A stretch of 64,000 bases of DNA from Nitrospira sp. ST-bin5 (GTDB lineage Bacteria > Nitrospirota > Nitrospiria > Nitrospirales > Nitrospiraceae): assembly GCA_002083555.1 (NCBI GenBank), contig MSXN01000013.1:186001-250000 (forward strand), in the 5' to 3' direction. This document shows, in pieces, positions 8,236-17,298 of the stretch. Position 1 is the first letter of the stretch, and the number at the start of each line of letters is the position of its first letter. The notes under the pieces are model-generated. The model was not told the origin of the DNA. It made no database searches and worked only from the letters and a program-made list of their open reading frames with translations. The translations under genes and the position numbers were made by a program.

Positions 8236-9111
8236 ATGAGTTCCATCGGACTATCCCATATGCTCTATAGAGATCGTGCTATGCCGGATCGTATGACGTC
8301 TGTCGGTCGTCTTGAAGACGTGGTGTCGACTGCCGAGGACTTCGATCGGGTCGTCTTGCAATCGCTGCCTCTGCTGCTCGACCGGGCGGCCGGCTATACC
8401 AAACGCTTTCTTCGGGAAACCGGCCAGTGGAGCGACGATGTCGCCCACGAAAAATTTGTGCTGCGTTGGGGAGCGGAATATCTCGAACAGTTTCTCGTGT
8501 CGGGCCGGAGCGAGGTGCCCTGCCGCCCGCTCTTCCTGCTGGATTCGATGGTGGCCAGACAGCACAGCAGGCCGGAACCCTTCTGCTATCATCGAGATCT
8601 TCTCACGCCGCTCGGCCGATTTCTTGACGGGCTGGTAGGGCGCGCAGTCGTCAGCCGTGACGCGCTGATCGCCCTGTATCATCATTGTTACGGGTTAGGA
8701 CCAGGGCAGGTGATTACGGCGCTCCGGTTGAACGGCTCGGAGAGTCCTCGCATCTACAAGAATTTTCAGCGATGGCGGGAGAGCGGATGGAAGCGCACGC
8801 TTGATGATATCGGGTTCACCGACGCCGACTTGCAAGGGCTGACGGAACAGCAGCAGCGCCACCGGTTCAACGGCGAGGCCGAGCGCCTGCTGCGCTTTGC
8901 GCAGACTCACTATCGGAAGAGTGAGCCTGACCATTATCCCTGCCTGCCCAGGCATCAGTGGGAGGACATGTTTCTGCAGGGCTACGGAGTTGAATACCGG
9001 ATTTGGCACCTGGCTCTGTGCCTGGATTGTCTGCAGTTGGCCTGGGATCTGGGGCTCGACGGGGCCTCGGCGAAAGAGAAGCCGCGTGTGACACTCCAGC
9101 TCCAGCCGTAA
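8236..9111 (+). CDS. Hypothetical protein with sigma-factor-like helix-turn-helix region
   Basis: The 291-residue product starts at 8236 because AGGAG lies 5 bases before this ATG. The frame stays open upstream to 8116 but without a ribosome site. Residues near 155-210 (ALIALYHHCYGL, VITALRL, PRIYKNFQRWRESGW) follow the spacing of sigma region 4: helix, GL-turn, recognition-like helix and a following R-x-W helix. The N-terminal half has an EDFDRVVLQSLPLLLDRAAGYTK-type helical part that could be region 2. The next gene looks like a membrane anti-sigma factor. The sigma identity is inference; a cytoplasmic regulator of another type is possible. Confidence 0.6.
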   Translation: MSSIGLSHMLYRDRAMPDRMTSVGRLEDVVSTAEDFDRVVLQSLPLLLDRAAGYTKRFLRETGQWSDDVAHEKFVLRWGAEYLEQFLVSGRSEVPCRPLFLLDSMVARQHSRPEPFCYHRDLLTPLGRFLDGLVGRAVVSRDALIALYHHCYGLGPGQVITALRLNGSESPRIYKNFQRWRESGWKRTLDDIGFTDADLQGLTEQQQRHRFNGEAERLLRFAQTHYRKSEPDHYPCLPRHQWEDMFLQGYGVEYRIWHLALCLDCLQLAWDLGLDGASAKEKPRVTLQLQP

Positions 9112-9144
9112 CGCGACTCGAGTTGATGAGAAGAAGGAGGATCT

Positions 9145-10416
9145 ATGGATACCGAACACGAGTGTTCAGGCTATCGTGCGCACCTGCTGAATGCCATACG
9201 GACAGGTCCCCGGCGCTCCGGTTGCGGCGGGTCGGACCCGATCCATGTCTTCGTCAATCAGCGGCGGGTCGGGCTGTTGGAAAGTGCGGGGGCCGAAGCA
9301 ACCTTGCAGGTTCAGAGCCAGACCTCCGTTGACAGTGTTCAGCTCCGATCAGAGGATGGGGTGCTCCTCGGCGGCCTGTCCGCTCCCGAGTATGGCTTCA
9401 GGAGTTGCCGGATTGCCCTTACCCGGGCAGCCGTCGAACTTCGCGTTCACAATACCCCGCAAGGCGGATCGGTCAACGCCGTGTTTCAACCTGTCCAGGG
9501 GTTTTGGCATCGGGCGCGGCGGGCATGGAGCGGTGTGACCGGCGGCACGACCGCTCCGCGTCCGCTTACCGTCGCGGGATCAGGGGGCCGGGCGCTCGCG
9601 TTCACCCAGATCCTGCTGGCCGTCACGTTGGCCGGACTGGTTGCTGACCGGTTCACCGGCTGGATGACGCCGGTCAAGCCGCCGTTGACCGTCACACCGA
9701 CCGAAGCACCCTGGGCGGCTCCGCTTGCCGAGGTGACGAAGCTCGAGCAGCAACTCCTTGACCTCTCGCGGATGCAGGCAAAGGTTGTGGAAACGATTCA
9801 GACGCAGCAGCAGGGGATGGCGCAGATCCAGCGGACGATGGCGAAGGTATCGTCCACGCAAGAGGCGGTCGCGTCCGGCATCCTGACGGTGAAGCAGGAG
9901 ATGGAACAGCGGCGGAAAAGCACGGGGCGCGACGCCGATCGTATGACGCGGGTTCTGATGAGCAAGGCTCTCAGTGAGCAGGAGCAGCTGGAAGCCGAGA
10001 TTCATAGCCTGGTGATCGCGAACGAGCGTCTGGCCCGAGAACGGGCTCAGTTGGAGCAGCATAATCAGGAATTGAATAAGCGACTGAAGACGGCCGGTAC
10101 GGACGTTTCGAAGGCGATGGTTCCGGATACCGAGAAGCCGGTGATGGCACAGCAGGGTGCTCCGTCTACACCGCCGCAGGTGGCAGAAGCGAAAACAGGG
10201 CCGCAGCAACCTCCGTTTTTATTCTGGGTGACGTTCAGCGAGGGAGCCAGCCAGGACAGTATCGATCAGTGGGTGCGTGATATGCACGGACGGAAAGGCG
10301 CTTTGAGCGAGGGGTGGCAGGCGGTGGAGATTGTCCCTCCGACGGAACCGATGGAGCGGTTCCTGGATCGTCTGAAGCAGACGCAGATCGTGAAAGCGGT
10401 GAGGGTCAGTCGGTAA
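9145..10416 (+). CDS. Membrane-anchored coiled-coil protein, anti-sigma-like
   Basis: A 423-residue protein 33 bases after the sigma-like gene; AAGGAGG precedes the ATG. Order of parts: a beta-rich cytoplasmic-like domain (1-120), one membrane helix (about 150-172, FTQILLAVTLAGLVA), a long coiled coil (about 190-330, rich in Gln and Glu) and a small C-terminal domain (about 355-423) starting FWVTFSEGASQDSIDQWV. The last domain resembles the inhibitor/prodomain-like fold at the end of some membrane anti-sigma factors. I therefore infer a pair in which this protein senses an envelope signal and controls the upstream gene product. No zinc-binding anti-sigma motif is visible. Confidence 0.6.
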   Translation: MDTEHECSGYRAHLLNAIRTGPRRSGCGGSDPIHVFVNQRRVGLLESAGAEATLQVQSQTSVDSVQLRSEDGVLLGGLSAPEYGFRSCRIALTRAAVELRVHNTPQGGSVNAVFQPVQGFWHRARRAWSGVTGGTTAPRPLTVAGSGGRALAFTQILLAVTLAGLVADRFTGWMTPVKPPLTVTPTEAPWAAPLAEVTKLEQQLLDLSRMQAKVVETIQTQQQGMAQIQRTMAKVSSTQEAVASGILTVKQEMEQRRKSTGRDADRMTRVLMSKALSEQEQLEAEIHSLVIANERLARERAQLEQHNQELNKRLKTAGTDVSKAMVPDTEKPVMAQQGAPSTPPQVAEAKTGPQQPPFLFWVTFSEGASQDSIDQWVRDMHGRKGALSEGWQAVEIVPPTEPMERFLDRLKQTQIVKAVRVSR

Positions 10417-10737
10417 AAGCCGCTCGGCTTGAGCGTTCGGCAGACAGCTGACCGGCTTGATTCGATCACGGTCTCCGACAATCTTTCGCGCCAACAGCGC
10501 GTTTCCAGTTCCAACAGGCGCTTGTCAGCGGCCACCCTGCCGGGCGTTCTGAGCTTTGTGAGCGGACCCATTTCCCCTCGTTGTGACGCGAACGGCTTCA
10601 ACTAGAATCAGACGATCCCTTGAATGTTTGTTCGCTCGCTGCCATCTCACTACTCATATACACTCGCTGCGCCAGTGATTGATTTGGATTTATTGCTGTG
10701 GTGTCGGTAATTCTCGATTTGCCGTGGAGGAGGACCT
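10417..10737. other. Intergenic region without a convincing gene
   Basis: Just after the stop is a small hairpin, AAGCCG CT CGGCTT, without a T-run. No frame with a ribosome site is evident in the rest. Promoter elements for the antiporter gene are expected here, but I cannot place them with confidence. Confidence 0.5.
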
Positions 10738-11991
10738 GTGCCGCTGATTCATACGTTAACCATTCTGATCTGCCTGGCCGCGTTGTTCAGTTACGTCAAC
10801 CATCGGCTGTTGAAGCTGCCGATTACCATCGGGCTGATGGCCGTGGCGCTGGTCTTTTCGCTGGTGCTGCTTGTGCTGGGCAAGCTGGGGTTTGGGATCG
10901 AAGCGGAAGCGCAACGGTTTATCGGGGCTATTGATTTCAACGAGGCGCTGATGCACGGCATGCTGGGGTTTCTGCTCTTTGCCGGGGCGTTGCACGTCAA
11001 ATTGGATGAGTTGTTGGATCTCAAGTGGGTGATCGGTACGCTGGCCGTGGTGGGTACGATTCTGTCCAGTCTGATCACCGGCCTGCTGGGATATTGGCTG
11101 TTCGATCTCGTCGGGCTTCCGCTCCCTTTTCTCTATTGCCTGCTGTTCGGCGCGCTGATTTCGCCGACTGATCCGATTGCCGTGATGGGTGTGTTGCGGC
11201 AGGCGCGACTTCCGAAGGCCCTTGAAATGAAGATCGTCGGCGAATCGCTCTTCAACGATGGGGTGGGCGTAGTGATTTTTCTGGTCGTTCTCAATCTTTT
11301 GCCGAAGGCCTCGGTGAGTGTGACCGACATCCTTGCGCTTTTCGCGGAAGAGGCGCTCGGAGGTGCGGCGCTGGGACTAGCCCTCGGCTATGTCGCCTAC
11401 CGCATGCTCCGGTCGGTGGACAACTATCAGGTTGAAATTCTGATCACGCTCGCGCTCGTCATGGGGAGTTTCGCCCTGGCAGATCTGCTGCATACCTCCG
11501 GCCCGATCGCGGTTGTCGTGGCGGGCTTGCTGATCGGCAACCATGGCCGGCAATGGGCCATGTCCGAGAAGACGCGCGAGCACCTCGACAGCTTTTGGGA
11601 ACTGCTGGATGAATTGTTGAATGCCGTGCTTTTCGTGCTGATCGGATTGGAAGTGCTGGTACTGAGCTTCCAGCAGCCCTATCTCATGGCCGGCCTGGTG
11701 GCGATTCCGATTGTGCTCGCGGCGCGCTGGCTCAGCGTCTTCGTGCAAGTGAAAGCGTTCAGTTTCGTTCGTGACTTCACGGACCGCACCATCACAATCT
11801 TGACCTGGGGTGGACTCCGTGGAGGCATCTCGGTGGCGCTGGCGCTCTCGCTGCCGGTTGGTCCGATGCGCGACGCCGTGGTCACCATTACCTATGCCGT
11901 GGTGGTGTTCTCCATCCTCGTGCAAGGACTGACAATCAATCGCGTTCTGGCGATGGGGCAGGGAATATCACCGAGGAGCCATCATGCCTGA
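10738..11991 (+). CDS. Na+/H+ antiporter, CPA1 (NhaP) family
   Basis: A 417-residue inner-membrane protein with about 12 hydrophobic segments. It starts with GTG, preceded by GGAGGAGG. Family motifs are FAGALHVKLDEL, LISPTDPIAV at about 140-149 and GESLFNDGVGVV at about 163-174, which carry the conserved acidic ion-binding residues of CPA1 exchangers; GGLRGGISVAL lies near 360. It would exchange internal Na+ (or K+) for external H+. The neighbouring sodium:solute symporter 21 bases downstream would bring Na+ in, so the pair may form one Na+ cycle. Confidence 0.92.
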   Translation: MPLIHTLTILICLAALFSYVNHRLLKLPITIGLMAVALVFSLVLLVLGKLGFGIEAEAQRFIGAIDFNEALMHGMLGFLLFAGALHVKLDELLDLKWVIGTLAVVGTILSSLITGLLGYWLFDLVGLPLPFLYCLLFGALISPTDPIAVMGVLRQARLPKALEMKIVGESLFNDGVGVVIFLVVLNLLPKASVSVTDILALFAEEALGGAALGLALGYVAYRMLRSVDNYQVEILITLALVMGSFALADLLHTSGPIAVVVAGLLIGNHGRQWAMSEKTREHLDSFWELLDELLNAVLFVLIGLEVLVLSFQQPYLMAGLVAIPIVLAARWLSVFVQVKAFSFVRDFTDRTITILTWGGLRGGISVALALSLPVGPMRDAVVTITYAVVVFSILVQGLTINRVLAMGQGISPRSHHA

Positions 11992-12012
11992 CGTAAGCCA
12001 TGGGCGGGCCCG

Positions 12013-13944
12013 GTGACCTGGGTCGATGCCGCCATCGTGCTGGCTTTTCTGGGGTATGCCCTGGGTACGGGACTCCGTTCGCGCAAAGCCGCTTCGCGCA
12101 GTCTCGAGGACTATTTTCTCGCGGGCCGGTCGCTTTCCGGATGGAAGGCCGGCCTGAGTATGGCGGCCACGCAGTTTTCGGCGGATACCCCGCTCTTGGT
12201 GACCGGCCTTATCGCGACATCCGGAGTGTTCGCTCTCTGGCGCATTTGGATCTATGCCATCGCATTTCTATTCATGGGATTTTTGCTGGCCTCCAGCTGG
12301 CGACGCGCGGGTGTGCTGACGGATGCGGAACTAGCTGAAACGCGCTACCGGTCATCCGGGGCTCCGGTGCTCAGACTGGTCAAAGCCCTCTACTTCGGCA
12401 CCATTGTGAACTGGGTCGTATTGGCCATGGTGCTGCTCGCGGCAACCAGGCTGGCCGAACCGTTCTTACTGTGGGACGAATGGCTGCCCCGGTCGCTCTT
12501 CACCGCCATCCGACGCATGGTCGAGTGGGGAGGCATTCCATTGTCCGCTGCCGATGTCGATGCCGGGGCAACGTGGATCCGTTCGACCAATAACGTGTTG
12601 TCGATCGGGATCATCCTGCTCGTGACGCTCTGCTACTCGACGACCGGAGGCTTGCGCAGTGTAGTGGACACGGATCTCGCCCAGTTCGCGCTTGCGATGA
12701 TCGCGAGCGCCGTGTTTGCGTGGTACGTCATCGACCGTGTCGGCGGGCTCGAACAGATGGGGGTGCTGCTCCATGAGCGGTTTCCCGACGCTTCGAACGG
12801 AACGATCACGGCCTCGCAGCTTCTCGCGTTTACGCCGTCGCAGGCCAAGGACGTGTCGCTCACCGCGCTTCTGGTCATCGCCTTGCAATGGCTGCTGCAA
12901 ATGAACGCGGATGGAACGGGCTATCTGGCACAACGGACGATGGCCTGCCGGTCCGATCGTGATGCGACGCAAGCGGCGATCGTCTTTACCGTTGCGCAGG
13001 TCCTTCTCCGCAGCCTCATCTGGGTGCCATTGGGATTGGGCTTGCTGGTCCTCTTTCCCGTTGATCCTCAGCTCCTGCCAGCTCAACTGTCGGCCGATCG
13101 CGAATTGTCGTTTGTGCGCGGCATGAGTGAAGTCCTGCCGCCCGGACTTCTGGGCCTGATGCTGACGGGGATGCTGGCGGCGTTCGCGTCAACGGTGGAT
13201 ACGCAGTTGAATTGGGGCGCGGCCTACTGGACAAAGGACTTGTACGACCGGTTTCTTTGCGCCAGCGTCCTTCGGCGTGTGCCGTCCGGCCGAGAGCTGG
13301 TGTGGGTCGCACGGATGTCCAATCTTGTGACCGTCGCCGGCGCGTTGGCGATCGTTCCGTTTCTGCCGTCTATTCAAGCCGCGTGGCGCTTGAGCCTTCT
13401 CTTCGGGGCGGGTCTTGGCATCGTGCTCGTGCTTCGCTGGGTCTGGTGGCGTCTGACAGCCTGGGGTGAGCTGGCATCGATCGCCGGCTCGGCCCTGCTG
13501 GCTCCGGCGACGTTAGTGTTGCTGCAGGGTGAGCAGGACGCGATGCGGGTGCTGGTCGTTGCTGCAGGAGCGACCTGCGCCGGGGTGCTCGTATCTCTTT
13601 TCACGAAGCCTGAACCGATGCCGGTGCTGCGGGTCTTCTATGTCAATACGCGGCCTCCTGGATTTTGGGGGCCCGTAGCCCGTGCGGCCGGTGAAACGGG
13701 AACGGAGGCCGTGGGGCGGTGGACCTCGGGGCTCACGGCGACGGTGATGGCGGGGCTTTCGGTGTTCAGTTTCTTGGTCGGCATCGGCTCCTGGCTGGTC
13801 GGCAGCCCGCCGCCGATCTGGTTCCCCTGGAGAGAGGTCTGGATCAGCGGGTTGCTGATTATCGGGGTACTCCTCTGCCCCTTCTGGGCTTCCTACCTGA
13901 TGGATCCGGTCAACCCGCCATCTTCTCAAGGCCCCGGTACGTGA
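12013..13944 (+). CDS. Sodium:solute symporter family protein
   Basis: A 643-residue integral membrane protein of the SSS/SLC5 family with about 13-15 helices. Typical parts are the first helix WVDAAIVLAFLGYALGTGLRSRK, then DYFLAGRSLSGWKAGLSMAATQFSAD, TTGGLRSVVDTDLAQF, and LTGMLAAFASTVDTQLNWGA. The start is a GTG with only a weak upstream site; translation may be coupled to the antiporter gene ending 21 bases before. The long C-terminal part after residue 530 (VFYVNTRPPGFWGPV) is seen in some family members. The substrate cannot be read from the sequence. Confidence 0.9.
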   Translation: MTWVDAAIVLAFLGYALGTGLRSRKAASRSLEDYFLAGRSLSGWKAGLSMAATQFSADTPLLVTGLIATSGVFALWRIWIYAIAFLFMGFLLASSWRRAGVLTDAELAETRYRSSGAPVLRLVKALYFGTIVNWVVLAMVLLAATRLAEPFLLWDEWLPRSLFTAIRRMVEWGGIPLSAADVDAGATWIRSTNNVLSIGIILLVTLCYSTTGGLRSVVDTDLAQFALAMIASAVFAWYVIDRVGGLEQMGVLLHERFPDASNGTITASQLLAFTPSQAKDVSLTALLVIALQWLLQMNADGTGYLAQRTMACRSDRDATQAAIVFTVAQVLLRSLIWVPLGLGLLVLFPVDPQLLPAQLSADRELSFVRGMSEVLPPGLLGLMLTGMLAAFASTVDTQLNWGAAYWTKDLYDRFLCASVLRRVPSGRELVWVARMSNLVTVAGALAIVPFLPSIQAAWRLSLLFGAGLGIVLVLRWVWWRLTAWGELASIAGSALLAPATLVLLQGEQDAMRVLVVAAGATCAGVLVSLFTKPEPMPVLRVFYVNTRPPGFWGPVARAAGETGTEAVGRWTSGLTATVMAGLSVFSFLVGIGSWLVGSPPPIWFPWREVWISGLLIIGVLLCPFWASYLMDPVNPPSSQGPGT

Positions 13945-14037
13945 GAAGATGGCGGTGTAAACGAGCTGGGAGAGAAACCCGGAGCGCTCGTATGGGATGT
14001 GCCGCTCCGGTATTTCAAGAAACCAAGGAGGCGTAAT

Positions 14038-14925
14038 ATGCAAGAGGTGCGAGTCGCTCAACTGGCGGATAGATTGATCGAGTGGACGTTGAGTTCAGGA
14101 ATTCGTGTGGTTTTGATCGGATTCGGGATGATCCTGCTCCTGTCGCTGTCGAAGCAGGTCATCACGAGATTTCGCCGTGTGTATGAAGGGAGTTTTCCAG
14201 GACCGGCACAGGTCAAACGGGTGGATACCCTGACGCATGTCGTGCGCGATGTCGCGCGGGTCTTCATCTTAGTCGTCGGGAGCATGATGATCCTGTCAGA
14301 GATCGGCATCGATCTCAAACCGTTGCTGGCGGCGGCCGGACTTAGCGGCCTGGCTATCGGTTTCGGCGCACAAAGTCTGGTGAAAGATGTGATTTCAGGG
14401 TTTTTCATCCTATTGGAAAACTCTGTGAGGGTGGGTGATGTTGTGGAAGTGGCGGGGGTGGCCGGCGTGGTAGAAGAGGTAAAGTTGCGGACCATTACGC
14501 TTCGCGACCTCTCGGGCAATGTCCACGTGGTCCCGAACGGAATCGTGGACAAGGTCAAGAATATGACCAAGGTCTACTCCTATTACCTGTTCGACGTGGG
14601 TGTGGCCTACCGGGAAAATGTCGATGAGGTGATGGCCGTCCTCAAGGAGATAGCCGAAGAACTGCGCGAGGATCCAGCATTCAACGCCGACATTCTGGAG
14701 CCGTTGGATATGCTCGGGGTTGATCAATTCGCAGACTCCGCCGTCATCATCAAATGCCGAATCAAGACGAACCCCATGCAGCAATGGCGCATCGGACGGG
14801 AAATGAACCGGCGGATCAAGAATACGTTCGACGCAAAAGGCATCGAGATTCCGTTCCCTCATCGAACGATCTATTGGAGAGATCCGTCGCAGGCTGCCAC
14901 GATGCTGTCCAGAAGCGGAGCCTGA
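14038..14925 (+). CDS. MscS-family mechanosensitive ion channel
   Basis: A 295-residue channel with three membrane segments, opened by membrane tension so that solutes can leave on hypo-osmotic shock. The start MQEVRVAQLADR follows AAGGAGG by 7 bases; an in-frame ATG 39 bases upstream lacks this. The pore helix is AAAGLSGLAIGFGAQSLVKD, with the Gly/Ala packing pattern of MscS TM3b, followed by the FFILLENSVRVGDVVEV beta domain. Length fits small MscS proteins. It follows the symporter by 93 bases. Confidence 0.93.
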   Translation: MQEVRVAQLADRLIEWTLSSGIRVVLIGFGMILLLSLSKQVITRFRRVYEGSFPGPAQVKRVDTLTHVVRDVARVFILVVGSMMILSEIGIDLKPLLAAAGLSGLAIGFGAQSLVKDVISGFFILLENSVRVGDVVEVAGVAGVVEEVKLRTITLRDLSGNVHVVPNGIVDKVKNMTKVYSYYLFDVGVAYRENVDEVMAVLKEIAEELREDPAFNADILEPLDMLGVDQFADSAVIIKCRIKTNPMQQWRIGREMNRRIKNTFDAKGIEIPFPHRTIYWRDPSQAATMLSRSGA

Positions 14926-15165
14926 GTGGCGGCTTGCCGGCGGTAACCAGCCTTTGGGTGACGGTGGTTATGGATGATGGCTGCGACGGAGAACTGCGGG
15001 TCTGGCCGGTGGCGATACGCTGCGGGGCTGCCTGGTGGAGGTGCGCCGTGTCCCGAAGGCCTTATGGATTCATCGAGTCTTCCGGTCAGCGGGTGCGTCA
15101 CATCACCGGAGATCATGCCGGAATGGGGAAAGGGCGGGTCGGCCGGCTTGTCCCGCGAGGGTCGA

Positions 15166-16209
15166 CTAGGCCGGGCTGTCTTTCCGGAGGCTGGTAAACA
15201 GCACCATGATGTCGCCGTCTTTCAGCGTGCCCACCTGGTCGAGTTTCAGATAGGAGAACATTGTTTCCCCTCGATAGAGGCGGAGCAGCAGATCGGGCTT
15301 GAGGCCGGCCGGGGCTTTCCCAACCTCGTTGGCTCGAACCGTTCGCTCAACGAGGGCAATGCTGCCGTGCGCCGTCAGCAGATCGTCGAGGTAGTGCACC
15401 ATATGTCCTTGGTCCACTGCGGCAGCGAGAATATATCCGCCGAACGTGGCAGGAGACAGAATCGCGTTGGCCCCTCCCTGCTTGAACAGTTTCACGTTTT
15501 CTTCCTCTTTTGCGCTGACGATGATGCGCACCGTCGGATTCAAGTGTCTGGCGGTAAGCAAGATAAGGGCATTCGAGTCATCGCTGCCTCCGGCGATGAT
15601 GACGGCTTTTGCCTTGCCGATGACGGCATCATGCAAGATGGCTTCTTGCGTGGCATCAGCCTGAAACGCTGAGATGCCTAGGGTTCCTGCCAGTCGAACG
15701 CGCTCTTCCTGCTTATCGATGACGACGATCTGCGTGACATTCGTGCCTCGGGCAAGGAGTTCTTTGGCCGCCGACATTCCGGTATGCCCGAAGCCGCAGA
15801 CGATGATGTGACTGCTGAGCGTCGCCTGAAGTTTCGCCATTCGATAGTCCTCCATGTACTGTCGGATGATGAGCTGATACGCCGTGCCGAGGAACAAGAA
15901 CCAGACGGCGATCCGGATCGGAGTGACAACCAGGGCATCGATCAGCCGTGCGCGTGTCGATATGGGCACGATATCCCCATAGCCCACTGTGGTTACGGTG
16001 ACCATGGTGAAGTACACCACGTCGGTGAAGGATATCTCGCCATCCAACTGATCGCGGAGACCATCCCGATCCCACCAGAGGATGGCTGTGATGGCACAAA
16101 GCAGAGAAAGCGCGATGATGAGCCGCGTGAGAAGTTTGCGGCCCTGCAGGAGGTCGGCCGGGGTGTGGAGGATGCGCGCCGAGGTCTGACCAGGATTCGG
16201 TTTCCACAT
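15166..16209 (-). CDS. Potassium channel protein with RCK/TrkA domains
   Basis: A 347-residue protein with two membrane helices and a pore loop carrying the K+ selectivity filter TVGYGD at residues 74-79. An RCK (TrkA-N) domain follows, with the Rossmann motif VCGFGHTGMSAA near 135 and IVVIDKQEER, then a TrkA-C-like domain near 260-340. It is a typical ligand-gated prokaryotic K+ channel of the MthK/Kch type. It runs convergent with the MscS gene and divergent from the PilZ-like gene. Confidence 0.93.
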   Translation of the reverse strand: MWKPNPGQTSARILHTPADLLQGRKLLTRLIIALSLLCAITAILWWDRDGLRDQLDGEISFTDVVYFTMVTVTTVGYGDIVPISTRARLIDALVVTPIRIAVWFLFLGTAYQLIIRQYMEDYRMAKLQATLSSHIIVCGFGHTGMSAAKELLARGTNVTQIVVIDKQEERVRLAGTLGISAFQADATQEAILHDAVIGKAKAVIIAGGSDDSNALILLTARHLNPTVRIIVSAKEEENVKLFKQGGANAILSPATFGGYILAAAVDQGHMVHYLDDLLTAHGSIALVERTVRANEVGKAPAGLKPDLLLRLYRGETMFSYLKLDQVGTLKDGDIMVLFTSLRKDSPA

Positions 16210-16322
16210 GGAGGCGGTACAGTAGCAGGCCGAAAATCACAGGTCAAAGCCGTAATTTCAACGGGACACGACAGGGGCGCCCGCCGGATCTATCATCGCA
16301 CGCTTCAATGTTCACGGGACGG

Positions 16323-16350
16323 TTGACAGGAGGAATTATGATGCTGTAAT
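16323..16350 (+). promoter_or_regulatory. Possible sigma70-type promoter with a three-codon minigene
   Basis: TTGACA at 16323 is followed 18 bases later by TAATGT, a plausible -35/-10 pair. Inside the spacer AGGAGGAATT precedes ATG ATG CTG TAA (16338-16349). That frame would be translated only if transcription starts further upstream. Both readings are tentative. Confidence 0.35.
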
Positions 16351-16351
16351 G

Positions 16352-16382
16352 TGACCGTATGGTCATTTATGACTATATAGTC
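16352..16382. promoter_or_regulatory. Two tandem perfect dyads, possible operator
   Basis: TGACC-GTAT-GGTCA (16352-16365) and GACTATATAGTC (16371-16382) are both perfect palindromes. Their centres are 18 bases apart and they share the GAC..TAT..GTC pattern. They lie in the AT-rich divergent region between the K+ channel and the PilZ-like gene. This spacing suits two dimers bound on nearly the same DNA face. The regulator is unknown. Confidence 0.5.
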
Positions 16383-16428
16383 TATATTAAGTTGGTGGGG
16401 CATAATCGCAAAAGCCGGGGGTGATGCC

Positions 16429-16959
16429 ATGGAAACGAGAGTCATGGGAACAGTCGGAGTGAGGAGAAGCAGCCAGGGGAACAGGGGCGGCGCCTTCCCC
16501 GCGCGCCCTTCAAGTCGGCAAGCCGGCGCAATGAGTCTGTCTGAGCCGTACAGCGGCAGGGGTGCAATGAATTCTGAAGAGCTTGAGCGGGGACAAGTCC
16601 ATGATCCGGACTGTGAGCACCTGCGGTTCTTTCCTTCCCGCCACCGTTCGGAGCGGGTCAGACTTCGATATCACACTCAGGCAGGGACGAAAGGCGAGGC
16701 GCTCGGATATGTGACTGCACGGAACGCGCTATTTCTTGCCATGCCGTCGATGCTGCCTCTCGGGACTTCGTTAATCCTGGAAGTAGCCGAAGAGGGTGAG
16801 GCCTCGGATCGACAGACGATGACAGGGAAGGTGGCAGCTATCTGTCCGGGGGCGGATGAGTTTGGGTTCCCCCCCGGAGTCGGGCTGTGCGTGACAGAAG
16901 GGCTCCAGATGTTGCACGGATTCATGATGTCGGGAGGGCTCAGGCAGGGTACTGATTAG
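16429..16959 (+). CDS. PilZ-like domain protein
   Basis: Up to 176 residues. The C-terminal 100 have a PilZ-like layout: FPSRHRSERVRLRY near the start, then TARNALFLAMPSMLPLGTSLILEV, and a GKVAAI strand with FPPGVGLCV, as in cyclic-di-GMP-binding or PilZ-derived proteins. The RxxxR and D/NxSxxG signature is not complete, so nucleotide binding is uncertain. The start is ambiguous: 16429, 16531 or 16567 are all in frame; the last has AGGGGTG upstream and would give the compact domain only. It heads a run of small proteins. Confidence 0.6.
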   Translation: METRVMGTVGVRRSSQGNRGGAFPARPSSRQAGAMSLSEPYSGRGAMNSEELERGQVHDPDCEHLRFFPSRHRSERVRLRYHTQAGTKGEALGYVTARNALFLAMPSMLPLGTSLILEVAEEGEASDRQTMTGKVAAICPGADEFGFPPGVGLCVTEGLQMLHGFMMSGGLRQGTD

Positions 16960-16971
16960 AAAGGAGGATTC

Positions 16972-17262
16972 ATGAAAGTCCATCATGATCTACAGCGGTC
17001 TCCAGGCCGAAGTTGGAGCGGGCAGCCGCTTCCGTCGGCGCAAGTTCTCAAAGAGCTGGAGGGGAGGCCCTGCGCGTTCTGCGGGACCAGGCGGTACTAC
17101 CTTGTCCTTCGTATGGAGGCGCGAGGGGGCGGCTCGACGTTAGCCGCGCGTTGCAGCCGCTGCCATGAAGGAAATTGGAGCCTGTCGGAGGACCTCCTCG
17201 CGAGGGACATCGAGCAGGCAGCGTGGAGGCCGATCTATCGCAATGCGGGGTTGCAGAGATAG
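16972..17262 (+). CDS. Small zinc-ribbon protein
   Basis: A 96-residue soluble protein with two Cys pairs, CAFC near residue 34 and CSRC near residue 62. They are separated by a beta-like stretch (RRYYLVLRMEARG), the pattern of a zinc ribbon. AAAGGAGG lies 4 bases before the ATG. It follows the PilZ-like gene by 12 bases and is probably cotranscribed. No named family is recognised; nucleic-acid or protein binding through the ribbon is a guess. Confidence 0.75.
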   Translation: MKVHHDLQRSPGRSWSGQPLPSAQVLKELEGRPCAFCGTRRYYLVLRMEARGGGSTLAARCSRCHEGNWSLSEDLLARDIEQAAWRPIYRNAGLQR

Positions 17263-17298
17263 TAATCCATCCGGAATCACCAGAAAGGAGTATGCACC

